DNA of 64,000 nucleotides from Schistocerca nitens (GCF_023898315.1 NC_064614.1:375347348-375411347); one strand, 5' to 3'; counted from the stretch's first letter, positions 10,498 through 19,948 are shown. The notes: generated by a model not told the origin, from the sequence alone. Numbers and translations are program-made.

Positions 10498-10538
10498 CCT
10501 CGGAGGATGTCTCCCGCAGACGGAGACGAAACGTCAGG
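10498..10538 (+). ncRNA. Hammerhead-like RNA motif, Penelope A
   Basis: Downstream of the GIY-YIG domain: CCT (outer stem), CGGAGGA (CUGANGA-like core, one mismatch), T, then GTCTCC, a 7-nt loop and GGAGAC (perfect 6-bp stem), then GAAAC, GTC and AGG, which pairs with the initial CCT. Hammerhead ribozymes are known in Penelope-like elements. Here U4 of the core is changed and one extra base precedes the stem, so self-cleavage is doubtful. The layout repeats at 32817-32857 and 56512-56549. Confidence 0.55.
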
Positions 10539-10595
10539 GGAGAGTTTTATACATCGACCACGGCCTATCAGCCCGGAAGTTTTAAATGAAGATCA

Positions 10596-10672
10596 GTTAA
10601 AGTGGTGTGTAAATCTAGGGACAGATGACCTCAGCAGTTTGGTCTCTTAGGAGTTCACACATAAAAAAAAAG
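10596..10672 (+). mobile_element. SINE family 2, 3' fragment
   Basis: The stretch TGTGTAAATCTAGGGAC, then GATGACCTCAGCAGTTTGGT, ends in an A-rich run at about 10662-10671. It matches the 3' half of the complete SINE at 49184-49405. The tRNA-like head is missing. Confidence 0.7.
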
Positions 10673-10760
10673 AACATGTTGAAAATCTATTGTGACGTGG
10701 ATGCGGTGCAGTCCCGTACTGTGTTCCGGGACGATTTTTTGTGGTTGCACGGACACATTC

Positions 10761-11238
10761 TGTTGTGGCGTAGCAAGACAGCCACGCCACGGAAGTAGCC
10801 GGAAAGCACGCGTTACTGACGCAGGCTAGAGATAGGTCTGAAACAAGATACGTAATGAATGCTATAAAGAAAAGTACGTAGCTTCTGGAACTTTTTATCC
10901 ATCCTTGTTGTATACATCGTTCGTGATGAGACATGCTTTATACGCTAAGTATCAATTGCTATGTAAGGCTAATGGCGCCTTGCTAGGTCGTAGCCATGGA
11001 CTTAGCTGAAGGCTAACTATCTGCTCGGCAAAGGAGCGCGGCTTCGTCAGTGTAGTCGCTAGCAAAGTCGTCCGTACAACTGGGGCGAGTGCTCGTAAGT
11101 CTCTCGAGACCTGCCGTGTGGTGGCGCTCGGTCTGCGATCACTGACAGTGGCGACACGCGGGTCCGACATGTACTAATGGACCGCGGCCGATTTAAAGCT
11201 ACCACCTAGCAAGTGTGGTGTCTGGCGGTGACACTACA
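10761..11238 (-). mobile_element. Solo LTR, family L1, with 5-bp TSD
   Basis: On the minus strand it runs from TGTAGTGTCACC to CCACAACA, the TG...CA ends expected of an LTR. Flanking 5-mers are CATTC (10756-10760) and TATTC (11239-11243), a target duplication with one change. It matches the solo LTR at 17834-18316 in inverted orientation over nearly its full length. No internal retrovirus-like genes are nearby, so recombination between two LTRs probably removed them. A 5-bp TSD fits Gypsy- or Copia-type integration. Confidence 0.85.
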
Positions 11239-11244
11239 TATTCC

Positions 11245-11337
11245 ATTTCCGGACACCTGTTCATAGGACCTTTTTCCCTCCATTTCCGGTCAGGAATCCG
11301 TCCCTGCACTTTGTCTGTTTCATTAATGTTCACCCTA
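11245..11337 (-). mobile_element. Terminal fragment of a mariner-like element
   Basis: The block GTTCATAGGACCTTTTT through CCGTCCCTGCACTTTGTCTG and ATTAATGTTCACCCT matches the outer right arm of the foldback at 39398-40111. It is a short end fragment lying directly beside the solo LTR. Confidence 0.65.
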
Positions 11338-11499
11338 TTCGTAGAGAACGAATTTTGTTAGCTCTGGAACAGTTGTTTACTTTCATAAGCATCTGGACAG
11401 CGTATGCCATTCCATGTTTTAAATTGCAATGGCGTTTTTGCATTTCCTCTAACATTCCAACTGTGCAGGTGTTCCGTGCCCGGTAACTCCCAGAAGACA

Positions 11500-11850
11500 G
11501 AATAAATACGGCAAGTTGACGTTCGCTCCGCACGCGGTCGGGAAGAGTTTCCAGCAAGTGTACGTACGCTCTGGTGGCCGAGGCGGCGCTGACAGTGCGC
11601 CACTGGGGTTGGCCAGCAGGCGGGCCCCGCGTCAACACTGGCGGCCGGTATCGGGGCTTCCAGTCCACTCACAGGGCGGCCTTATAAAACATTCATTAGC
11701 AGCGCATCGCGGCCGCTGACTGCGCGCCGGAAAATTAAAAGCGGCCGCGCCGCACCTGGCGCGCCCATTGTCCGCGGCGGAAGCTGGGCGGCAGCGGCAC
11801 ACCGCGGGCCGCGGGCGGCCAAAAGCCGCGCCACTCGCACGCCGTTACTG
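11500..11850. other. GC-rich, CpG-rich island with TATA-like box
   Basis: Dense CG dinucleotides and GGCCGCG/GCGGCCGC strings continue for about 350 bp. CTTATAAAAC at about 11682 is a TATA-like sequence reading on the plus strand. No coding signature, TIR or tRNA box is visible. It may be a promoter or first exon of an undetected gene, or a GC-rich repeat. A 13-base A-run follows near 11938. Confidence 0.35.
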
Positions 11851-12109
11851 CATTCACAGCCAGTTACGGCTAAAAATTGCCACCGACACTGCGTTAACAG
11901 CTCGCCAGTGCTCGGTGACGGCACCCAACGGAAAGAAAAAAAAAAAAAAAAGTTGAAAAACAGGGGCATAGAAATCAGACTCAAAATATGAAAATAAAAA
12001 CACAGGAAATCTCTTTCTCACTGCTCCACTATGACAATAGCATACGTTTGGTGTCATCTGTGAGCCACAGAAAGCGGTGTTCGGTATTGTTTGTCCTTTG
12101 TGTCTTTCG

Positions 12110-12486
12110 CGATGGCATGCTTCAATAAAATCTTCTCGAATTACGACCCGCGTCATTTCGAATGAAACACTCGAGCTTTCAATAGCTGTCTCCGCCACCG
12201 TCATCAGTGGTTAAAATCACTGCCCGGGTAGGCACGGTGTTACCCTTATACAAATGTGATGGCAGCGTCTAGAACGTTTCAGAAGGGTCCGCAGTGGAGC
12301 ATGCGAAGAAGTCAAGTTGAGCATCTCCGTGCTGCACGGGGACCGAGTGACAGCATATGGCGCTCAATGTTCAAAGCCCCCCCCCCCGTGCTGTACTAAG
12401 AATGTACCCCCGGTCTCTGTTAAAACTGTTGCTGTTTATTTTAATTTCGGCCGCTTCTTCGATATCAGAATCCCAGTGAGACTTGG
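12110..12486 (+). repeat. Penelope-like 5' segment, shared with 15265-15900
   Basis: This segment matches the reverse complement of 15265-15900 in blocks: the GAAATGACGCG region, the ACCGAGTGACNNCATATGGCGC block, and the block containing CTCTGTTAAAACTGTTG and ending CAGAATCCCAGT. At the second copy the segment leads into a GIY-YIG domain on the minus strand, so both are probably upstream parts of one Penelope-like family. A C-run interrupts it at about 12379-12387. The SINE at 12487 inserted at its right edge. Confidence 0.55.
12176..12207 (-). ncRNA. Hammerhead-like motif with exact CUGAUGA
   Basis: On the minus strand: CTGATGA, C, GGTGGC, a 7-nt loop GGAGACA, GCTATT, GAAAG. The six stem positions all pair if G-U is allowed (three G-U, one A-U and two G-C pairs). 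The core box is an exact hammerhead CUGANGA and the GAAA box is intact, but no GUC cleavage site follows and one extra base precedes the stem. The motif lies antisense to and upstream of the presumed Penelope coding direction, as an inverted terminal repeat would. Confidence 0.4.
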
Positions 12487-12721
12487 CTTCGGTTGCTTTG
12501 GGGAAGGAGACCAGACAGCGAGGTCATCGGTCTCATCGGATTAGGCAAGGACGGGGAAGGAAGTCGGCCACGCCGTTTCAAAGGAACCATCCCGGTATTT
12601 TCCTGGAGCGATTTAGGGAAATCACTGAAAACCTCAATCAGGATGGTCGGACACAGGACTGAACCGTCGTCCTCCCGAATGCGAGTCCACTGTCTAACCA
12701 CTGCGCCACCTCGCTCGGTGG
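12487..12721 (-). mobile_element. SINE family 4 (tRNA-derived), with TSD
   Basis: On the minus strand it begins with a tRNA-like head (GGCGCAGTGGTTAG as A-box, GGTTCAGTCC as B-box of an RNA polymerase III promoter). A body with CATCCTGATT, GTGATTTCCCTAAATCGC and CCTTTGAAA follows, and it ends GATGACCTCGCTGTCTGGTC. The flanks AGTGAGACTTGG (12475-12486) and AGTGACACTTGG (12722-12733) form a 12-bp TSD with one mismatch. A second copy is at 48096-48305. Confidence 0.88.
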
Positions 12722-12733
12722 AGTGACACTTGG

Positions 12734-13639
12734 GACACACGCTCAAGAATACTTCAACTCAATAAAGACAAGGCAATAACAACCAATCTAACACAGAGTC
12801 CGGCTTGTATTTTCCAACATATTTTATTCTACAACTGCACGACAGCTGCAAACTGCTATTACTCAAGAATAATATACATAACTGCCCTACAATCTGAAAC
12901 AGTACTAAACAGCCAAAATGTCTACGGGTACCAAAGCCCCGCCCAAACAACAAATAATTTTAATACCCTCTTTATGTGAATCTTAAGAACCATACAAAGA
13001 ATAAATGGTTTACTGAGAAAAACTCCCACAGGAGCAGGACACCTTTTAAGGTATAACAACAGACACAATTTACAATTTCTCTTTCTGAATATTAAAAATC
13101 CAGTTCTACGAAAGGCATCTTTCAGGTATTACAAACTTTCAGTGATAAATAATGGCATATCAGAGTTGTGCGGAAACTACAGCTCAAATTGAGCCTGAAT
13201 GAAAGCTGAAAGGAACGGTGAAGAAAGAAAGACCGATGCCTCGGGATAACCAGGAACAAATAATAAAATACTCAAATTCGCCGAGGAACCAGAGTCTACT
13301 GATAAACACAGCGGCCGCGCTATCGGTCACAATTCACTGGCTGCCGCCAAGGCGTCGTTCCCCAGTTAAACGACCTGATACAACGGACGACGTGCACTGC
13401 TGGTTATACCACTGTAACAACAACATAAAACAACACAGCGACTGGACAATACCCAGAGCAACACAATCCTTAAAACAGTAGAACAATTTCAAAACAGGAA
13501 TACGATTACTCTTTGCAGCCAAATTAAATCTCATGCAGTCACTGTCTACAACAAAAATTCACACTGCCTTTGTACAGGAACCACGATAACTGCAGAATGT
13601 GTAGAAACCAGAACACATACTTTGTCTTATAATCCCAAA
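12734..13639. other. No recognisable feature
   Basis: About 900 bp of moderately AT-rich DNA. I see no TIRs, tRNA boxes, reverse-transcriptase or transposase motifs, and open frames are short. Frequent ACAAC/AACAA strings suggest an old non-coding repeat. Confidence 0.4.
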
Positions 13640-13650
13640 TAATAATTACA

Positions 13651-13848
13651 GCCGGCCGGAGTGGCCGAGCGGTTCTAGGCGCTACAGTCTGGAATCGGGC
13701 GACCGCTAAGGTCGCAAGTTCGAATCCTGCCTCGGGCATAGATGTGTGTGATATCCTTAGGTTAGTTAGGTTTAAATAGTTCTAAATTCTAGGGAACTGA
13801 TGACCTCAGAAGTTAAGTCCCATAGTGCTCAGAGCCATTTGAACCATG
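13651..13848 (+). mobile_element. SINE family 1, full length, 11-bp TSD
   Basis: The head is a class II tRNA-like sequence: A-box GAGTGGCCGAGCGGTT, a variable-arm hairpin GCGACC...GGTCGC and B-box AGTTCGAATCC. The body has GATATCCTTAGGTTAGTTAG and the 3' end reads GAGCCATTTGAACCAT. The TSD TAATAATTACA is perfect at 13640-13650 and 13849-13859. Confidence 0.95.
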
Positions 13849-14197
13849 TAATAATTACATACATGAAGAAAAACAATGCCATAAATCTCTTAATTTTGCA
13901 AAAGAAAGCCACTCTAGCTGGATTATACTTAATGGCAAAAGGCCAGAAAATCAAACCTGTGGCTATTTCCGAGTGCACAGACACCCACTGAGATATACAC
14001 TACTTGCCAGTAACTCAGTTGCGTCATAGAAAAGGAAACCACTGTTCAATAAGCTGTTCATCAGTGGTCAAGAGGAAACTGATAACATGGACGTCCAAAC
14101 ACTGGGAGAGCCTTTAACTGCAAACAGCACGAAATTCAACATACTTATACACAAAATTTTGTACATGGCTGCACGTTCAGAGACCATGAATGGTTAT

Positions 14198-14279
14198 AGT
14201 TGAAAGAAAACCGTCCTCGGTCACAATTTTTTAACGAATTCGTTAAAAAATTGTGGCCGAGGGCTGTTTTCTTTCAACT
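14198..14279. repeat. 82-bp palindrome without spacer
   Basis: The two 41-bp arms (14198-14238 and 14239-14279) are inverted complements with three mismatches and no spacer. The centre is AACGAATTCGTT. Outer flanks TATA (left) and TGTATA (right) extend the symmetry weakly. It lies about 500 bp beyond the GIY-YIG relic at 14735-15400 on the side of that element's 3' end, so it may be a Penelope terminus or a separate foldback. The flanks 13860-14197 and 14280-14730 hold no recognisable gene; on the minus strand CTATTTAAGC near 14604 is a weak TATA-like string. Confidence 0.9.
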
Positions 14280-14734
14280 GTATACATATATACAACAGGA
14301 CTTTAAGAATCTGAATAATTCCCACCGTTTCATTCTGTAGGGTATCCAACTGCAGGCTGATACACTCCAAAGCCACTTTCACAGGTTCATATCGTTTAGC
14401 AGCACGGACGAGACCATCGCCCTCTCACTAGACGCAGTACACATTCGCGACCGCAAGCACGTCTCCGTCCGCACCCCCACTGCCCACGTGGCAGAAAGAG
14501 GTAGAGCATGAGCAAAGAGCGACCGGCGACAACCAGACTCCACAATGGAGCGCGCACCAACCGACCAAAGCCAGCCCTCTCCCGATAGCGAAATGCGCTT
14601 AAATAGCCGAAAAGCGACCAAAGATGACAACCGCGGCCACGCGATACAGAGTCGATCACAGAGATCTTAAATGAACACAGAGAAGCGACTGGCGCCAACG
14701 GATCCACGTATCACCCAGTATGATGGTGTTTGAC

Positions 14735-15400
14735 CCAAAATTCCCGTTTTTTCAATCGTGTTTTATGCTTGTTTTCTAGGTAATGTTTAGCCACGACCGA
14801 CTTTTCAAGTTCCCTTTGTTTGGTATGTCGTTAACACCTGCACAACGCTCGGCAACAGTGCGAATTGTTCGACCAATGTAAATGCCACCATATTCACAGA
14901 GAACAACATCGACGCCAGGGACTGGAAGACCTATCTAGTCTTTAACAGGGCGTAACACATCTCTTATCTTGCAAAAAAATGGCTCTGAGCACTATGGGAC
15001 TCAACTGCTGTGGTCATAAGTCCCCTAGAACTTAGAACTACTTAAACCTAACTAACCTAAGGACAGCACACAACACCCAGCCATCACGAGGCAGAGAAAA
15101 TCCCTGACCCCGCCGGGAATCGAACCCCGGAACCCGAGCGTGGGAAGCGAGAACGCTACCGCACGATCTTATCTTGCAGGCGGGCCCGAACACTGGTTTC
15201 AGTTCATATCTCTTCAGTACGCGTTTTATCTTGCTCCACAGTATGGAGGAAAGCATCGTACTGGGATTCTGCTACCAAATAAGAGGCGGAAATTAGAATA
15301 AACAACAACAGTTTTAACAGAGAGCAGGGGTTCACTCTTAGTAGGACAAGGGGGTAGGCTTTGGACACAGAGCGAAAGTAAAGAAGTAGGCTTGATGCTC
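14735..15400 (-). pseudogene. Penelope-like GIY-YIG endonuclease E, split by a SINE
   Basis: The minus strand encodes VAESQYDAFLHTVEQDKTRT, then after the SINE at 14974-15166 KIRDVLRPVKD, GLPVPGVDVVLCEYGGIYIG, RTIRTVAERCAGV and, after a frame change, a stretch with a KH. The CEYGGIYIGRT core is a clear GIY-YIG endonuclease of the Penelope type, with the usual VKD-x-PGV lead-in. Only the endonuclease end of the element is present. The upstream segment 15265-15400 is also found at 12360-12475. Decayed by stops and frame changes. Confidence 0.75.
14974..15166 (-). mobile_element. SINE with a Gly-type tRNA head on the family 1 tail
   Basis: On the minus strand the 5' half reads GCGGTAGCGTTCTCGCTTCC, with B-box GGGTTCGATTCCCGG, resembling a glycine tRNA. 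The 3' half is the family 1 body (GTCCTTAGGTTAGTTAGG, GAGCCATTT). The TSD TCTTATCTTGCA is perfect (14962-14973 and 15167-15178). The copy therefore moved as one unit, which means the chimera is a real SINE subfamily and not a chance overlap. It sits inside the Penelope relic. Confidence 0.92.
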
Positions 15401-15530
15401 GTATGGATGCACGCGCCATGTGGCGTCACTCGGAACCGCGCGAGAGCCACGAGAAAGACAGGTCGCGGCGCGAACGTCACAACACGTGACACGACAGGTC
15501 TTCGGAATGCCAGCAGCCGTCTCCACCGAG

Positions 15531-15723
15531 CCGGCCGGTGTGACCGAGCGATTCTAGGCGCTACAGTCCGGAACCGCGCGACTGCTACGGTCGCAGGTTC
15601 GAATCCTGCTTCGGGCCTAGATGTGTGTGATGTCCTTAGGCTAGTTAGGTTTAAGTCGTTCTAAGTTCTAGGGGACTGATGACCTCAGAAGTTAAGTCCC
15701 ATAGTGTTCAAAGCCATTTGAAT
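15531..15723 (+). mobile_element. SINE family 1, 13-bp TSD
   Basis: Same organisation as the copy at 13651: class II tRNA-like head (GTGTGACCGAGCGATT), variable arm GCGACTGC...GGTCGC, B-box GGTTCGAATCC, tail GCCATTTGAAT. The perfect TSD CGTCTCCACCGAG lies at 15518-15530 and 15724-15736. Confidence 0.95.
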
Positions 15724-15884
15724 CGTCTCCACCGAGAAGCGAGTAACTATTTCAGACGACTTTAGTAATTCTTCACTGCGTATTTAAATGCTTGGAAGTT
15801 CTCGTTAGCACACGACAAAATTAAACCCTTAATTGGACACTTTTCCAATTAAATACCAGACCTGGCAGTTAGTGATTTCAGTTT

Positions 15885-15915
15885 CCGATGACAATGGCGG
15901 AGACTGCTATCGAGG
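15885..15915 (+). ncRNA. Hammerhead-like motif, diverged copy
   Basis: CCGATGA, C, AATGGC, loop GGAGACT, GCTATC, GAGG. The core differs from CUGANGA at one position, five of six stem pairs hold, and the GAAA box has become GAGG. It corresponds to 12176-12207 and lies in the same antisense position relative to the Penelope fragment at 14735-15400. Probably dead. Confidence 0.35.
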
Positions 15916-16244
15916 GCTCGAGTGCTTCACTCGAAATGACGCGGCTTGTAATCCGAGAAGATTTTACTGAAGCATTTTTTTACCACCATTCCACACACTC
16001 CATAAGCTTCCTGGAGAAAATATTGGGCACTCCGTTCAAGGAGTACATTCGTTGCTGCGTTCCGCTGTTGTTTGTATGGAACTCGTACCATGCGGTCATG
16101 TGACACTAAATCGTTGACTTAGCTCAGGGCAATGAAGTGATCTGTATGTGCCAGTAGGTTATATGACACCAGGGCAGTTAGACGGGTCGACTCGAATATG
16201 TCACAGAATCACAGATTTTGGATGCAAGACGTGGAGTGCATCTA

Positions 16245-17406
16245 CAGGGATTAGACAAAAGTACGAAAACACAGCGAGAAATACGTACCCGAACATAAAC
16301 ACAGATGCTAGCCCAACCTGCAGCTTCTGCTTTTGTACTTGACCAAGAACGGCACGTGTTCAATGTTCTCAATACGTTGTAAGTGGCAGTTGTCGTTATT
16401 CAAAGCTTCGGCCGTCAGTTGTTGGTCGTCGTATGGTGGGTGCTTCGGTAACCAAGGTACCCGAAGTGTTTGGTGTTTCAAGAAGCGCAATGTGAAGATT
16501 CATACCGCATGCAGGGAAGTCGGAAAAATAACGTCCGCTGAGTAGGTGTTGAGTGCTCGTGACTGACGGTCATTAAAGAAGACTGAGGCGAAAAATAAGA
16601 TGATAACGGCTGCAAAAGTCACTGCAGAACATGCAGAACTCACTTACACTGTCAGAACGAAAATAAGGCAAAGGGAGCTCTATAAGCAGATAATTTCAGG
16701 ACGAGCTGGAATTCCAAAACTATTCATCAGTGGTGCAAGTGCTCGCTGCATGAAAACGTGGTTGAGAAAGCCATAAAACCTAGACTAAAAAACAATAGAA
16801 GAATGTTGATTGACTGGATGAGTCTTGCTGCACATTTTTTTCCGACTTCTGGCCGAGTTTACTACACGTGAGTGAAACATCGCGTGGATTCGGTGATGGT
16901 TTTAGCAGCCATATCGTGGTATTCAGGGGGCCCAAGTGATCTTTAAAGGGTAGTATTACTGTTAAAGCTTATTTGACCATTTTGGCTGAGGGGGTTCATC
17001 CCATGGCTCGGTGTTTATTTCCAAATGGTGATTCTGTGTTCCAAGTTGACAGAGATCGTGTTCTCACAGTTTGCATCTCCCAGGACGGGTTTTGTGTGCA
17101 CGAGGATGAATTGTCGTATCCCCACTGGCCACCGCAGTCACCGGAACTCAGTATCATTGAGCCTTTGTGGTCTACTTTGCAGAGATGGACGCGTGATTGC
17201 TATTTACCTCCACCATCGTACCTGAACTTGCCACTACTTTGCAACAATAGTGGGGTAAGATTCCCTTGAAACCCATATAGGACCTGCATGTATCCATTCA
17301 GAAACGACTCGAAGCAGCTTTGAATGCCAACGGTTTCCCTACACCGTTTTAGGCATAGCTATATGTTGTGCTTTCGATGTTTACATATTTTTTGTCCATC
17401 CCCCTG
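16245..17406 (+). mobile_element. Tc1-like element, old and decayed
   Basis: The left end CAGGGATTAGACAAAAGTAC and right end TTTTTTGTCCATCCCCCTG are degraded inverted repeats of the type CAGGGGGTGGACAAAAATA, and TA precedes the left end at 16243-16244. The plus strand holds transposase relics: GRAGIPKLFISGASARCMKT near 16700 and, from 16973, HPMARCLFPNGDSVFQVD, HWPPQSPELSIIEPLWSTLQ and, later, EAALNANGFPTPF. The second acidic residue (FQVD) and the third (IIEPLW) are visible, but many stops intervene. Confidence 0.8.
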
Positions 17407-17833
17407 AATGTTTCCATGAACCGTGTAACCCACACCTACAAGATGGTGTACTTCAGCGAGGAGGTGGTCCTGTGACGTTTTAGGGTTTTTTCGTACTGTG
17501 ACTAGTGCCCAAACAAGTTACCATCGACATGAAACAGGAAGTTCGTTTCAGCAGTCCAGGCGGCAAAGGGTTGTCCTTTCTTCTACATCTTCAGCATGAC
17601 TGCAATGTGGACACTCCACAGTAACAAGATGACAAAAGCCGTGTTCACTGGGCTGTGTGTATGTGTTTCTAGTTTGATGAACACTCAGGCAATCAATGAT
17701 ATGTCTGGTTTTATCGGTGTGATTCATTAACTGTAGGATTCGGGGTGCTCAGCCGAGCTGTTGTTACCATTTTATACAGATTAATTCGATGACTGATCTA
17801 GTCGTAATCCTCAGATGCTTCGAGTACACATAA
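17407..17833. other. No recognisable feature
   Basis: About 430 bp between a Tc1 relic and a solo LTR. No TIR, tRNA box or protein motif was seen. Confidence 0.4.
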
Positions 17834-18316
17834 TGTGGTGTCACCGCCAGACACCACACTTGCTAGGTGGTAGCTTTAAATCGGCCGTGGTCCATTAGTA
17901 CATGTCGGACCCGCGTGTCGCCACTGTCAGGATCGCAGACCGAGCGCCACCACAAGGCAGGTCTCGAGACACGGACTAGCACTCGCCCCAGTTGTACGAC
18001 GACATTGCTAGCGACTAAACGTACGAAGCCTTTCTCTCATTTGCCGAGAGACAGTTAGAATAGCCTTCAGCTAAGTCCATGGCTACGACCTAGCATTTGT
18101 ACCATTGCATGTATCTCAAGATAGTCTCACTTGTCTCATCAAGATTGCTGTATACCAAAGGACGATATAAAAGTTAAGTGTTCTAGTAGCTACGTTCTTT
18201 TCTTTATCACATTCATCACGTATCCTGTTCCAGACTTCGCGCCAGTCGGCGTGTGTGTACGTGTGCCCTTTCTGCTACCCGTCTCTGTGGACTGGCTGCC
18301 TTGTCAGTCCACTACA
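17834..18316 (+). mobile_element. Solo LTR, family L1, with perfect 5-bp TSD
   Basis: It runs from TGTGGTGTCACC to CCACTACA and is flanked by CATAA on both sides (17829-17833 and 18317-18321). It is the inverted counterpart of 10761-11238. The first 25 bp fold on themselves (TGGTGTCACCGCCAGACACC). No reverse transcriptase, protease or gag-like frame adjoins it, so it is a solo LTR. Confidence 0.92.
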
Positions 18317-18321
18317 CATAA

Positions 18322-18694
18322 CAGCAAAACTCGCAGGATCTGAAGAAGGAGACTGGGTCGGTCGTTGCAATGTTGTGCATGAAATGGGAACAACTCGGCT
18401 GAACACCAAGAAGGACATCATTAGTGAATCACCTTATCCTGCTTCCACTTGCCGTCTAAATAACCCTATCTGATTCCCACAGAAATGTATGACACTATTT
18501 GGAACAGTGGGTAATCAAAATCCCGCAATATTGGTAGCACTATGGGGTTGAGTCATAAGCACGTGACAACAGCTACCTATGGAATACCCGAAGAAACTAG
18601 TGTACCCTCTTCCCCTTCAAATCCTGGTCTTTATCAAGGCTAGAAGCGATGTTTATCTTGATTTTATCTTGATATTGTCTCGGCCACACTAATA
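18322..18694. other. No recognisable feature
   Basis: About 370 bp between the solo LTR and the next Tc1 relic. Nothing recognisable on either strand. Confidence 0.4.
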
Positions 18695-19946
18695 CACTGA
18701 TGGAACATAAATCACGACCCCAAGAAGGAGTTATGCGACAGAAACGGAAGTTGGTAGACGTGCTTGCACATGTAAAAGATGACGTTAATTCATATTTCAT
18801 GCCAATCACATACGGATGTAAATCCGGTGTCCTTTAAAAACACGCTGCAACGGTCGTCGGCGTTAGCTACCTTTGAGATTGGACGTGGTGAGTTGATGTC
18901 TGTTAGGAATGCCTTTAAGGAAACAAAGACGCCATTATCAGTACGTCATTGAGTTTGAACGGGGCCGTGTAATAGGGCTACGAGAAGCTGATTTTTGCTA
19001 TATTGCAGAAAGAATTGCAGGAATGTAGCCATTGTACATGACTGCTGACAGCGGTGGTCACGAGAACGTTCGGTCGCAGGGAGACAGGTCTTCGGGCGGC
19101 CACGTGGCGCTACTGAGAGGAAAGATCATCGTGTTCGTAGTGTGGCTATGTCACATCGTAGTGCACCTGCAGCTGAGAATTGAGCAGCAGTTGGCATCGC
19201 AGTGACACGATTACTTAAAGGACAGCTCCGAGCCAGACACCCTGTAGCGTACATTCCGCTTACCCCAAACCACTGCCATTTGGGACTTGAGTAGTGTCAG
19301 CGAAAGCTCATTGGATAGCAGAGTGGAGGTATGCTGTGTTTTCTGATGACAGATGGTTCTGTCTCGGTGACAAAGGTGGCCGTGTGTTGGTTAGAAGGAG
19401 TATAGTTGGGGGGCCTGCAGCCAACTTGTCTGCGTGCTAGACGCACTTGACCTATACTAAGAGATATGGTCTGGAGTGCGATTTCTTATGACAGAAGAAG
19501 CACGCTTATGGTTATCCCACGCACCCAGATAGCAAAATTCACGTCAGTCTGGTGATTCGACCTGTTGCGCTGGCATTCACGAATAGCTTTCCAGGGGGTA
19601 TTTTCCAACACGATAACACCGGCCCATGTACCGCTGCTGTAACCCAACACGCTCTACAGGGTGTCTACCTGTTGCCTTGGCCTGCTCGATCGCCGTATCT
19701 GTCTCCACCGAGCACATAATAGACACGATTGGACGACAACTCCAGGGTTTACATTCAACTTTCTGGTGGTTACACCGGTTATTAATCTATCAGATTTTCA
19801 CATTGGCATTTGGCTTATCTCGCACTTACATTAACCTGTGATTTTACAATGTTAATCACTTAAATATATTTCTTAGACGAATGTATTCCCGAAATTTCAT
19901 TACTCTACCTTAATTTTTTTCGTGTTGCGATTTTTTTCCTTCAGTA
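18695..19946 (+). mobile_element. Tc1-like relic, family C
   Basis: The left end reads CACTGATGGAACATAAATCA and the right end, read inward, ACTGAAGGAAAAAAATCG. Flanking TA is present at 18693-18694 and 19947-19948. Inside is a decayed transposase: MPLRKQRRHYQYVIEFERGR at 18910, then READFCYIAERIAG (helix-turn-helix), and far downstream a degenerate FQHD/DNT stretch near 19600 and PWPARSPYLSP near 19680. Roughly 1250 bp is full length for such elements, but stops and frameshifts leave no usable frame. Confidence 0.8.
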
Positions 19947-19948
19947 TA

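Larger units (their letters stand above)
7800..10590 (+). mobile_element. Penelope-like element A, split by an RTE-like LINE
   Basis: A 5'-truncated Penelope-like element. 7800-8055 encodes the last part of the reverse transcriptase and 9960-10470 the linker and GIY-YIG endonuclease. A LINE occupies 8058-9956 in opposite orientation. Protein signatures on both sides of the LINE fit one Penelope open frame. The 3' end carries a hammerhead-like motif at 10498-10538. Related PLE fragments lie at 32740-33600, 56440-57010, 14735-15400 and 58845-61690. No TSD is seen for the PLE. Confidence 0.85.

Noticed and set aside
13651-13740. tRNA genes at SINE heads
   Set aside because: A- and B-boxes are present, but the heads lack a proper acceptor stem and are fused to SINE bodies with TSDs, so they are SINE promoters and not functional tRNA genes.
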